From NCBI RefSeq assembly GCF_035653575.1, contig NZ_DASRBQ010000056.1, forward strand, positions 105,132 through 169,131: a DNA stretch of 64,000 nt, given 5' to 3'. A program made the translations under genes and the position numbers. Under the pieces are notes generated by a model. It searched no databases. It was given only the letters and a program-made list of their open reading frames with translations, and was not told the origin of the DNA. Shown in pieces: positions 24,824-32,061 of the stretch (positions are counted from its first letter, which is position 1; each line of letters opens with the position of its first letter). This stretch comes from Actinocrinis sp035653575 (GTDB lineage: Bacteria > Actinomycetota > Actinomycetes > Streptomycetales > Catenulisporaceae).

Positions 24824-25009
24824 CTACCAGCTGGACTTGGTGACGCCGGGCAGCTCGCCGGCGTGCGCCATGGTCCGCAGGCAGATGCGGCAGAGGCCGA
24901 ACTTGCGGTACACCGAGTGCGGACGGCCGCACTTCTGGCACCGGGTGTAGCCCCGCACCTTGAACTTCGGCTTGCGGTTGGCCTTGTTGATCAGAGCGGT
25001 CTTCGCCAT
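24824..25009 (-). CDS. rpsN: 30S ribosomal protein S14 type Z
   Basis: Zinc-binding short S14 of 61 aa, starting MAKTALINKANRKPKFKVRG. The ligands C24, C27, C40 and C43 are in place (TRCQKCGRPHS and GLCRICLR). The ATG at 25009 is used; another two codons upstream has no support. It lies 2 bp after rplE. Confidence 0.97.
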   Translation of the reverse strand: MAKTALINKANRKPKFKVRGYTRCQKCGRPHSVYRKFGLCRICLRTMAHAGELPGVTKSSW

Positions 25010-25011
25010 GA

Positions 25012-25587
25012 TCACGCCTCCTTGAAGGGGAAGCCGAGCAGCTTGAGCAGCGTCCGGCCCTCGTCGTCGTTCTTGGCGGTGGTGACCACGGTGATGTCCA
25101 TGCCGCGGACCCGGTCGATCCGGTCCTGGTCGATCTCGTGGAACATCGACTGCTCGGTCAGACCGAAGGTGTAGTTGCCGTTGCCGTCGAACTGCTTCGG
25201 CGACAGGCCGCGGAAGTCGCGGATACGCGGGAGCGCGATGCTGACCAGCCGGTCAAGGAACTCCCACATCCGGTCGCCGCGCAGCGTGACGTGCGCCCCG
25301 ATCGGCTGGCCCTCGCGCAGCTTGAACTGCGCGATGGACTTGCGGGCCTTGGTGACGGTCGGCTTCTGACCGGTGATCGCGGTCAGGTCCTTCACCGCGC
25401 CCTCGATCAGCTTGGAGTCGCGGGCGGCGTCGCCGACGCCCATGTTCACGACCACCTTGGTGACGCCGGGCACCTGCATGACGTTCGCGTAGTCGAACTG
25501 CTTGCGCAGCTCGCCGATGATCTCGGCGCGGTAGCGCTCCTTGAGCCGGGGCGCGACCTTGGTGGGGGTCTCTTCGACAGTAGTCAT
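25012..25587 (-). CDS. rplE: 50S ribosomal protein L5
   Basis: 5S rRNA-binding protein of the central protuberance, 191 aa. Signatures are NVMQVPGVTKVVVNMGVGDAARDSK, LREGQPIGAHVTLRGDRMWEFLDRLVSIALPRIRDFRGL and FGLTEQSMFHEID. The ATG overlaps the rplX stop by one base. Confidence 0.97.
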   Translation of the reverse strand: MTTVEETPTKVAPRLKERYRAEIIGELRKQFDYANVMQVPGVTKVVVNMGVGDAARDSKLIEGAVKDLTAITGQKPTVTKARKSIAQFKLREGQPIGAHVTLRGDRMWEFLDRLVSIALPRIRDFRGLSPKQFDGNGNYTFGLTEQSMFHEIDQDRIDRVRGMDITVVTTAKNDDEGRTLLKLLGFPFKEA

Positions 25588-25958
25588 CAGATCTCCTCAC
25601 CGGTCTTCTTCGAGTACCGCACGGACCGGGTGACCGTCTTGGTGGTGCCGTCGGGCAGGCGGCGCTCCTGCTCCTCGCGCCGGTAGCCGACCCGGGTGAC
25701 GACCTTCTTGCCCTCGTGCTCCACCACCAGCATCACGTTGCTGACGTGGATCGGCGCCTCGACGGTGACGATGCCGCCGGTCTTGGCGCCGCGGGAGGTC
25801 TGGCCGACCTTCTCGTGCTTCTTGACCCGGTTCACGCCCTCGACGATGACCTTCTGGGTCGCCGGGAAGGCCTGGACGACCTTGCCCTGCAGGCCCTTGT
25901 CCTTGCCCGTGATGACCTGGACCAGGTCGCCCTTGCGGATGTTCATCTTGTGCGCCAT
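25587..25958 (-). CDS. rplX: 50S ribosomal protein L24
   Basis: Assembly initiator of the 50S subunit with a KOW motif (MNIRKGDLVQVITGKDKGLQGKVVQAF). At 123 aa it is slightly longer than usual; the tail carries a charged RREEQERRLPDGTTKTVTRSVRYSKKTGEEI. The ATG at 25958 is kept, with an in-frame ATG four codons later. Confidence 0.96.
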   Translation of the reverse strand: MAHKMNIRKGDLVQVITGKDKGLQGKVVQAFPATQKVIVEGVNRVKKHEKVGQTSRGAKTGGIVTVEAPIHVSNVMLVVEHEGKKVVTRVGYRREEQERRLPDGTTKTVTRSVRYSKKTGEEI

Positions 25959-25960
25959 GG

Positions 25961-26329
25961 CTACAGCACCTCCGGGGCCAGCGAGATGATGCGCATGTAC
26001 CGCTTGTCGCGCAGCTCGCGGCCCACCGGGCCGAAGATGCGGGTGCCGCGCGGGTCGCCACCGTCCTTGATCAGGACGGCCGCGTTCTCGTCGAAGCGGA
26101 TGTACGAGCCGTCCGGCCGGCGGCGCTCCTTGACGGTGCGCACGACGACCGCCTTGACGACGTCGCCCTTCTTGACGCCGGCGCCGGGCAGCGCGTCCTT
26201 GACGGTGGCGACGATCACGTCGCCGATCCCGGCGTAGCGGCGGCTGGATCCACCGAGAACCCGAATGCAGAGGATTTCCTTAGCACCGGTGTTGTCGGCG
26301 ACCCGCAGCCGCGATTCCTGCTGAATCAC
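25961..26329 (-). CDS. rplN: 50S ribosomal protein L14
   Basis: Core 50S protein of the L3-L14-L19 patch, exactly 122 aa. It starts MIQQESRLRVADNTGAKEILCIRVLGGS (GTG start) and ends with the conserved FGPVGRELRDKRYMRIISLAPEVL. It lies 2 bp before rplX. Confidence 0.97.
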   Translation of the reverse strand: MIQQESRLRVADNTGAKEILCIRVLGGSSRRYAGIGDVIVATVKDALPGAGVKKGDVVKAVVVRTVKERRRPDGSYIRFDENAAVLIKDGGDPRGTRIFGPVGRELRDKRYMRIISLAPEVL

Positions 26330-26388
26330 GTTCTACTCCTGACTGGAAACACAGTCCCTGTCTCTTCGCAGAGATGTGCGGGTTCGAA

Positions 26389-26676
26389 CTACTTCGCCTT
26401 CTCGAGGATCTCGACCACGCGCCAGCGCTTGGTCGCGGACAGCGGCCGGGTCTCCATCAGCAGGACCCGGTCGCCGATACCACAGGCGTTCTGCTCGTCG
26501 TGCGCCTTCAGCTTGCTGGTACGGCGCATGACCTTGCCGTACAGCGCGTGCTTGACGCGGTCCTCGACCGCCACCACGACGGTCTTGTCCATCTTGTCGC
26601 TGACCACCAGGCCCTCGCGGACCTTGCGGCGGTTGCGCTCCTCGGCGCTCTCCACGTTCGTTACCTCGTCGCTCAT
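26389..26676 (-). CDS. rpsQ: 30S ribosomal protein S17
   Basis: OB-fold 16S rRNA-binding protein, 95 aa. The core is RKVREGLVVSDKMDKTVVVAVEDRVKHALYGKVMRRTSKLKAHDEQN, then GDRVLLMETRPLSATKRWRVVEILEKAK. The start overlaps the rpmC stop by 4 bp (ATGA). Confidence 0.97.
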   Translation of the reverse strand: MSDEVTNVESAEERNRRKVREGLVVSDKMDKTVVVAVEDRVKHALYGKVMRRTSKLKAHDEQNACGIGDRVLLMETRPLSATKRWRVVEILEKAK

Positions 26677-26894
26677 TCGGCACCGTCCGTGATACCGAGC
26701 TCCCGCTCGCGCTGGATCGTGTAGATCCGCGCGATGTCGGCCTTGACGGCCTTCATCCGGCCGTGGTTCTCCAGCTGGCCGGTGGCCTGCTGGAAGCGGA
26801 GGTTGAACAGCTCCTCCTTGGCCTCGCGCAGCTTGCCGGCGAGCGCCTCGTCGTTCAGCTCGCGCAGCTCGTGCGTCTTCGTCCCGATCGCCAT
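26673..26894 (-). CDS. rpmC: 50S ribosomal protein L29
   Basis: Two-helix protein near the tunnel exit, 73 aa from MAIGTKTHELRELNDEALAGKL. The signature KEELFNLRFQQATGQLENHGRMKAVKADIARI is complete. The ATG at 26894 overlaps the rplP stop (TGATG); upstream in-frame codons belong to rplP in another frame. Confidence 0.97.
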   Translation of the reverse strand: MAIGTKTHELRELNDEALAGKLREAKEELFNLRFQQATGQLENHGRMKAVKADIARIYTIQRERELGITDGAE

Positions 26895-27313
26895 CAGACC
26901 TCGCCTGCCTCGCGCTTGATGATGCGGCACTTCAGCGGCAGCTTGTGCGTGGCCCGCAGCAGCGCCTCACGAGCGACCTTCTCGTTCGGGAAGGACAGCT
27001 CGAACAGGACGCGGCCCGGCTTCACGTTGGCCACCCACCACTCCGGGGAGCCCTTGCCGGAACCCATCCGGGTCTCGGCGGGCTTCTTGGTCAGCGGGCG
27101 GTCCGGGTAGATGTTGATCCAGACCTTGCCGCCACGGCGGATGTGCCGGTTGATCGCGATACGCGCGGACTCGATCTGACGGTTGGTCACGTACGCCGGC
27201 GTCAGAGCCTGGATGCCGTACTCGCCGAACGCCAGCTCGTTGCCGCCCTTGGACGCGCCGGAGCGGGACGGGTGGTGCTGCTTGCGGTGCTTGACCCTGC
27301 GAGGGATCAGCAT
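26894..27313 (-). CDS. rplP: 50S ribosomal protein L16
   Basis: Late 50S protein at the A site, 139 aa. MLIPRRVKHRKQHHPSRSGASKGGNELAFGEYGIQALTPAYVTNRQIESARIAINRH is the family N terminus, followed by RMGSGKGSPEWWVANVKPGRVLFE. It lies 3 bp after rpsC. Confidence 0.97.
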   Translation of the reverse strand: MLIPRRVKHRKQHHPSRSGASKGGNELAFGEYGIQALTPAYVTNRQIESARIAINRHIRRGGKVWINIYPDRPLTKKPAETRMGSGKGSPEWWVANVKPGRVLFELSFPNEKVAREALLRATHKLPLKCRIIKREAGEV

Positions 27314-27316
27314 GGG

Positions 27317-28165
27317 TCAGCCCTCCTTCGGAGCTTCTACAGCGACCGCGGCCTCGGCAACCGGAGCCTCGGACGCGGGCTGGGCGGTCTCGGGACGACG
27401 CTCGCCGCCGCGGGCCGGGCGCTCGCCGCGGCCGCCGGGACGCCCGCCGCGGGGACGGTCGCCGCCGCGCCGCTCGTCGCGGCCGCCGGCCGGACGGCCC
27501 TGGCGCTGCGCGGCGGCCTCGGCCTCGCGAGCGGCACGCAGGTTGGCCACGTCGCCCTTGTAGATCCACACCTTCACGCCGATCCGGCCGAAGGTGGTGC
27601 GGGCCTCGTAGAAGCCGTAGTCGATGTTCGCGCGCAGCGTGTGCAGCGGAACGCGGCCCTCGCGGTACTGCTCGGACCGGCTCATCTCCGCGCCGCCGAG
27701 ACGGCCGGAGACCTGCACCTTGATGCCCTTGGCGCCCGCCTTCATGGTCGACTGGATCGCCTTGCGCATGGCGCGACGGAACGCGACACGGCTGGAGAGC
27801 TGCTCGGCCACGCCCTGGGCGACCAGCTGCGCGTCGATCTCGGGGTTCTTGACCTCGAGGATGTTCAGCTGCACCTGCTTGCCGGTCAGCTTCTCCAGCT
27901 CGCCGCGGATTCGCTCGGCCTCCGCGCCGCGGCGGCCGATCACGATGCCCGGACGCGCGGTGTGGATGTCGACGCGCACGCGGTCACGGGTGCGCTCGAT
28001 CTCCACCTTCGAGATGCCGGCGCGCTCCATGCCGGTGGTCATCAGCTTGCGGATGGCGACGTCTTCCTTGACGTACGCCTTGTACAGCTTGTCGGCGTAC
28101 CAGCGCGACTTGAAGTCGGTGGTGATGCCCAGGCGGAACCCGTGCGGGTTGACTTTCTGGCCCAT
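27317..28165 (-). CDS. rpsC: 30S ribosomal protein S3 with RG-rich tail
   Basis: Head protein at the mRNA entry, part of the helicase centre. The core starts MGQKVNPHGFRLGITTDFKSRWYADK and holds the KH domain RPGIVIGRRGAEAERIRGELEKLTGKQVQLNI. At 282 aa it is longer than E. coli S3 because of a C-terminal Arg/Gly/Pro tail of about 65 residues, which is common in Actinobacteria. The ATG overlaps the rplV stop (TAATG). Confidence 0.97.
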   Translation of the reverse strand: MGQKVNPHGFRLGITTDFKSRWYADKLYKAYVKEDVAIRKLMTTGMERAGISKVEIERTRDRVRVDIHTARPGIVIGRRGAEAERIRGELEKLTGKQVQLNILEVKNPEIDAQLVAQGVAEQLSSRVAFRRAMRKAIQSTMKAGAKGIKVQVSGRLGGAEMSRSEQYREGRVPLHTLRANIDYGFYEARTTFGRIGVKVWIYKGDVANLRAAREAEAAAQRQGRPAGGRDERRGGDRPRGGRPGGRGERPARGGERRPETAQPASEAPVAEAAVAVEAPKEG

Positions 28166-28566
28166 TACCGGGTCCTGCCCTTCTTGCCGCCGACGTTCGC
28201 CGGGACGAACTCCTCGACCACGACCGTGATGTGGCTGCTGCGCTTGCGGATCCGGTACGCCCGGCCCTGCGCGCGCGGCTGGAACCGCTTGAGGGTGGGG
28301 CCCTCGTCCACGTAGGCCGCGGCGATGTACAGGTCGCCGAACAGGTTCTTGTTGTGGCGCGCGTTGGCCGCGGCCGACGCGACGCACTTGGCCACGGGAC
28401 CGGCGGCGGCCCAGGGCGCGAACTTCAGGTAGTCCAGCGCCTTGTCCACCGGCAGCCCGCGCACCTCGTTGACCACGCGACGCACCTTCATCGGGGTCAT
28501 CGGGACGTGCCGGGCCTGGGCCAGTGCCTGGTTCTCGGGCAGGTCCTTGGCCTTGTTCTCAGCCAC
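28165..28566 (-). CDS. rplV: 50S ribosomal protein L22
   Basis: Lines the peptide exit tunnel; macrolide contact site. 133 aa, GTG start. The region ARHVPMTPMKVRRVVNEVRGLPVDKALDYLKFAPWAAAGPVAKCVASAAANARHN and the end RFQPRAQGRAYRIRKRSSHITVVVEE are conserved. It overlaps rpsS by 8 bp. Confidence 0.97.
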   Translation of the reverse strand: MAENKAKDLPENQALAQARHVPMTPMKVRRVVNEVRGLPVDKALDYLKFAPWAAAGPVAKCVASAAANARHNKNLFGDLYIAAAYVDEGPTLKRFQPRAQGRAYRIRKRSSHITVVVEEFVPANVGGKKGRTR

Positions 28567-28840
28567 GGCGGGACCTCCGGTCTTCCTTCACGTGACCCTT
28601 GAACGTGCGGGTCGGGGCGAACTCGCCGAGCTTGTGGCCGACCATCGACTCGGTGACGAACACCGGGACGTGCTTGCGGCCGTCGTGCACGGCGATCGTG
28701 TGGCCCAGCATGTCCGGGACGATCATGGAGCGCCGGGACCACGTCTTGATGACGTTGTGCGTGCCCTTCTCGTTCTGGGCGTCCACCTTCTTCTGCAGGT
28801 GGTCGTCCACGAAGGGACCCTTCTTGAGACTGCGCGGCAT
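28559..28840 (-). CDS. rpsS: 30S ribosomal protein S19
   Basis: Head protein paired with S13, 93 aa. MPRSLKKGPFVDDHLQKKVDAQNEKGTHNVIKTWSRRSMIVPDMLGHTIAVHDGRKHVPVFVTESMVGHKLGEFAPTRTF is the full family pattern. Confidence 0.97.
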   Translation of the reverse strand: MPRSLKKGPFVDDHLQKKVDAQNEKGTHNVIKTWSRRSMIVPDMLGHTIAVHDGRKHVPVFVTESMVGHKLGEFAPTRTFKGHVKEDRRSRRG

Positions 28841-28852
28841 CTAGACCTCCTC

Positions 28853-29689
28853 CTAGCGCTTCTTGTTCGTCTTGCGACGGCGGACGATGAGTTTGTCGCT
28901 GGCCTTGCCCGGCTGGCGGGTGCGGCCCTCCTGCTTGCCCCAGGGCGAGACCGGGTGGCGGCCACCGGAGGTCTTGCCCTCGCCACCGCCGTGCGGGTGG
29001 TCGATCGGGTTCATCGCGACACCGCGGACGGTCGGGCGCTTGCCCTTCCACCGCATGCGGCCGGCCTTGCCCCAGTTGATGTTGCTCTGCTCGGCGTTGC
29101 CGACCTCGCCGACGGTGGCGCGGCAGCGCGCGTCGACGTTGCGGATCTCGCCGGACGGCATGCGCAGCTGCGCGTAGGGGCCGTCCTTGGCGACCAGCTG
29201 CACGCTGGCGCCGGCCGAGCGGGCGATCTTCGCGCCGCCGCCGGGCCGCAGCTCGATGGCGTGGATGACCGTACCGGTCGGGATGTTGCGCAGCGGCAGG
29301 TTGTTGCCCGGCTTGATGTCGGCGTCAGGACCCGACTCGACCCGGTCGCCCTGCTTGAGCCGGGCCGGCGCGATGATGTAGCGCTTGGCGCCGTCGGCGT
29401 AGTGCAGCAGCGCGATGCGCGCGGTGCGGTTCGGGTCGTACTCGATGTGCGCGACCTTCGCCGGCACGCCGTCCTTGTCGTCCCGACGGAAGTCGATGAC
29501 GCGGTAAGCGCGCTTGTGGCCGCCACCCTGGTGACGGACCGTCACGCGCCCCTGCGCGTTACGGCCGCCCTTCGAGTGCAGCGGGCGCACCAGGGACTTC
29601 TCGGGGAAGTCCCGGGTGATCTCGGCGAAGTCGGCAACGCTGGCGCCGCGGCGACCGGGGGTCGTCGGCTTGTACTTGCGGATGCCCAT
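28853..29689 (-). CDS. rplB: 50S ribosomal protein L2
   Basis: Essential for subunit joining and peptidyl transfer, 278 aa. It starts MGIRKYKPTTPGRRGASVADFAEIT and contains RGVAMNPIDHPHGGGEGKTSGGRHPVSPWGK, the conserved loop near the peptidyl-transferase centre. It is followed by rpsS after 12 bp. Confidence 0.98.
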   Translation of the reverse strand: MGIRKYKPTTPGRRGASVADFAEITRDFPEKSLVRPLHSKGGRNAQGRVTVRHQGGGHKRAYRVIDFRRDDKDGVPAKVAHIEYDPNRTARIALLHYADGAKRYIIAPARLKQGDRVESGPDADIKPGNNLPLRNIPTGTVIHAIELRPGGGAKIARSAGASVQLVAKDGPYAQLRMPSGEIRNVDARCRATVGEVGNAEQSNINWGKAGRMRWKGKRPTVRGVAMNPIDHPHGGGEGKTSGGRHPVSPWGKQEGRTRQPGKASDKLIVRRRKTNKKR

Positions 29690-29732
29690 GGCTTCTCAGA
29701 TTCCTCTGCGTGTCCTCGGTGTCCGATCTCCC

Positions 29733-30065
29733 TTAGGAGACCGGGCCTCCGAAGATGTCGATCCGGCTCTTCTTGCTCGCGTCCCTCGGATTCGGATCGA
29801 CCGAGACGATGGCGCGACGGGTGTCGGGGCGCTTGCCCCAACCGGCGCGGGTGCGCTTGCGCTTGCCCTTGCGGTTGATCGTGTTCACGCCCGTGACCTC
29901 GACGTCGAAGAGCAGCTCGACCGCTTGGCGGATCTGCGTCTTGTTGGCGTCCTTCTGCACGATGAACGTGTACTTGTTCTCGTCGAGCAGCGCGTAGCTC
30001 TTCTCCGAGACCACCGGCCGGATCAGCAGGTCGCGCGCGGCGTTGTAGCGGTCGTACGCGGGCAT
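29733..30065 (-). CDS. rplW: 50S ribosomal protein L23
   Basis: Docking site for trigger factor and SRP at the tunnel exit, 110 aa. The conserved part is RDLLIRPVVSEKSYALLDENKYTFIVQKDANKTQIRQAVELLFDVEVTGVNTINRKGKRKRTRAGWGKRPDTRRAIV. The ATG overlaps the rplD stop by one base. Confidence 0.97.
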   Translation of the reverse strand: MPAYDRYNAARDLLIRPVVSEKSYALLDENKYTFIVQKDANKTQIRQAVELLFDVEVTGVNTINRKGKRKRTRAGWGKRPDTRRAIVSVDPNPRDASKKSRIDIFGGPVS

Positions 30066-30694
30066 CAGGCCTCGTCTCCTTCCGCGGCGTCGGTCTTCTT
30101 CGCCGGGCCGGCCACGAACGCGTCGTATCCGGCCTTGGTGAACACCACGTCGTCGCTGACCATCACGTCGTACGTGTTGAGCTGGTCGGCGTGCAGCAGG
30201 TGCACCTCGGGCAGGTTGCGCAGCGACTTCCAGGCGTTGAGCTCCTCGCGGCCGAGCACGACGAGCACGTGCTTGCGGTCGGTCAGCTCCCTGATGGCGC
30301 CGAGCGCGGTCTTGGTGTGCGGCTTCTCGGCCACGTCGAACGCGTCGATCACGTGCACCCGGCCGTTGCGGGCCCGGTCGGAGAGGGCACCGCGCAGGGC
30401 GGCGGCCTTCATCTTCTTCGGGGTGCGCTGCGAGTAGTCACGCGGGACCGGACCGTGCACCACGCCACCGCCGGCGAACTGCGGCGCACGGGTCGAGCCC
30501 TGGCGGGCGCGGCCGGTGCCCTTCTGCCGGTACGGCTTCTTGCCGCCGCCGGAGACCTCGCCACGGGTCTTGGTCTTGTGCGTGCCCTGACGCGCCGCGG
30601 CCAGCTGGGCCACCACGACCTGGTGGATCAGCGGCACGTTCGCCGGGACGTCGAAGATCTCCGCGGGGAGATCGACAGTCAGAGTAGTCGTCAT
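30065..30694 (-). CDS. rplD: 50S ribosomal protein L4
   Basis: Tunnel-lining protein, and in E. coli repressor of the S10 operon. 209 aa. The tunnel loop region KTKTRGEVSGGGKKPYRQKGTGRARQGSTRAPQFAGGGVVHGPVPRDYSQRTPKKMKAAALRGALSDRA is intact. Because the S10 leader here has unusual structure, L4 is one candidate ligand. Confidence 0.97.
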   Translation of the reverse strand: MTTTLTVDLPAEIFDVPANVPLIHQVVVAQLAAARQGTHKTKTRGEVSGGGKKPYRQKGTGRARQGSTRAPQFAGGGVVHGPVPRDYSQRTPKKMKAAALRGALSDRARNGRVHVIDAFDVAEKPHTKTALGAIRELTDRKHVLVVLGREELNAWKSLRNLPEVHLLHADQLNTYDVMVSDDVVFTKAGYDAFVAGPAKKTDAAEGDEA

Positions 30695-30700
30695 CTCTTA

Positions 30701-31342
30701 TCAGCCCTTAGCAGCCGTCTTCACGAGCACGACGCCGCCGTTGGGGCCCGGGATGGCGCCCTTGATCAGCAGCAGGCCCTTCTCGGCGTCGATGGCGTGA
30801 ACGGTCAGGTTCTGCACGGTCACCCGCGCGTTGCCCATCCGGCCGGCCATCCGCACGCCCTTGAAAACGCGGCCCGGGGTGGCGCAGGCGCCGATCGAAC
30901 CCGGGGAGCGGTGCTTGCGCTGGGTGCCGTGGGCGGCGCCCAGACCGCGGAAGTTGTGCCGCTTCATGACACCCGCGGTGCCCTTGCCCTTGGAGGTGCC
31001 CACGACGTCGATGCGCTGACCGACCTCGAACACCTCGGTGGTGAGCTCCTGGCCGAGCGCGTAGTCGGCGGCGTCGTCCGTGCGCAGCTCGACCAGGTGG
31101 CGGCGCGGGGTGACGCCGGCCTTGTCGAAGTGGCCCTTGCGCGGCTTGTTCACCTTGCGCGGGTCGATCTCGCCGAAGGCGATCTGGACCGCGGCGTAGC
31201 CGTCCTTCTCGGTGTCGCGCACCTGGGTCACGACGCACGGCCCGGCCTTGACGACGGTCACCGGGACCACCCGGTTGTCCGCGTCCCAGACCTGCGTCAT
31301 GCCGAGCTTCTCGCCCAGGAGGCCCTTGATCTGCTTACTCAT
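30701..31342 (-). CDS. rplC: 50S ribosomal protein L3
   Basis: Early assembly protein, 213 aa from MSKQIKGLLGEKLGMTQVWDADNRVVPVTVV. The conserved loop KGKGTAGVMKRHNFRGLGAAHGTQRKHRSPGSIGACATPGRVFKGVRMAGRMGNARVTVQNL reaches towards the A site. It starts 14 bp after rpsJ. Confidence 0.97.
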   Translation of the reverse strand: MSKQIKGLLGEKLGMTQVWDADNRVVPVTVVKAGPCVVTQVRDTEKDGYAAVQIAFGEIDPRKVNKPRKGHFDKAGVTPRRHLVELRTDDAADYALGQELTTEVFEVGQRIDVVGTSKGKGTAGVMKRHNFRGLGAAHGTQRKHRSPGSIGACATPGRVFKGVRMAGRMGNARVTVQNLTVHAIDAEKGLLLIKGAIPGPNGGVVLVKTAAKG

Positions 31343-31356
31343 GATCGGCAGGTTCC

Positions 31357-31665
31357 TTAGAGCTTGATCTCGATGTCGACGCCGGCCGGCAGGTCGAGCC
31401 GCATGAGCGAGTCGACGGTCTTGGGGGTCGGGTCGAGGATGTCGATGAGCCGCTTGTGGGTGCGCATCTCGAAGTGCTCGCGCGAGTCCTTGTACTTGTG
31501 CGGCGAGCGGATGACGCAGTACACGTTCTTCTCGGTCGGCAGCGGCACCGGGCCCGCGACCTGCGCACCAGTGCGGCTCACCGTCTCGACGATCTTGCGC
31601 GCCGAGGAGTCGATGACCTCGTGGTCGTAGGCCTTGAGCCTGATGCGGATCTTCTGTCCCGCCAT
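31357..31665 (-). CDS. rpsJ: 30S ribosomal protein S10 (NusE)
   Basis: 30S head protein that also links ribosomes to RNA polymerase through NusG. 102 aa starting MAGQKIRIRLKAYDHEVIDSSARKIVETV, with the signature SPHKYKDSREHFEMRTHKRLIDIL. The frame stays open upstream through the leader, but the ATG at 31665 matches the family N terminus. First gene of the 19-kb S10-spc-alpha series. Confidence 0.97.
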   Translation of the reverse strand: MAGQKIRIRLKAYDHEVIDSSARKIVETVSRTGAQVAGPVPLPTEKNVYCVIRSPHKYKDSREHFEMRTHKRLIDILDPTPKTVDSLMRLDLPAGVDIEIKL

Positions 31666-31743
31666 GGCTGCTTCGAATTCCTTCTCTTCGTAAACCGCTT
31701 CGACCTCCCCGCGGGGGCGGGGATGCCTCTGTTCGGAGCCGTC

Positions 31744-31826
31744 TGTCCGGTTTTCTCCGACCCACGCGGTCGGGCGTGTCGCGCTGCTGCCGCACACGAG
31801 GGCGCGGCAGCAGGGCACAACCCTGC
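31744..31826 (-). promoter_or_regulatory. Structured leader of the S10 operon
   Basis: Three helices can form in the leader RNA. GCAGGG/CCCTGC (31810-31815 with 31821-31826) comes first. A perfect 10-bp helix, CTGCTGCCGC/GCGGCAGCAG (31784-31793 with 31804-31813), shares four bases with it, so they compete. A 6-bp hairpin (31757-31762 with 31768-31773) lies in an element (31744-31781) that is nearly identical to one in the rpsL leader. No gene is seen in the whole gap 31666-32061. A further GC hairpin, CCCCGC-N3-GCGGGG, lies nearer the rpsJ start. Confidence 0.65.
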
Positions 31827-31963
31827 CGGCCACCATTGCTGATGAGCGCGGGCCCTGGAGGTCCACCGCGCAGCTGGCACGCCTTCTGGCGAGACTTCGC
31901 GAGTGGCTGGTACTTCACTCCGGGCGCCCGGCGAAAGGGCAACCCTCGCCGAGCAACTGAAAC

Positions 31964-31993
31964 AGTATGCCGGAGTGCCCTGCCCGAGGCCAA
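31964..31993 (-). promoter_or_regulatory. Sigma70-like promoter for the S10 operon
   Basis: Minus strand -35 TTGGCC (31988-31993), 18-bp spacer, -10 CATACT (31964-31969). The transcript would have a leader of about 290 nt. Confidence 0.55.
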
Positions 31994-32061
31994 ATCGGCA
32001 CCGGCCACGCGGGCCGCCCCGCCGCGGCCGCGAGCGCGCGGGCACCGGCATCCGCCATAGT

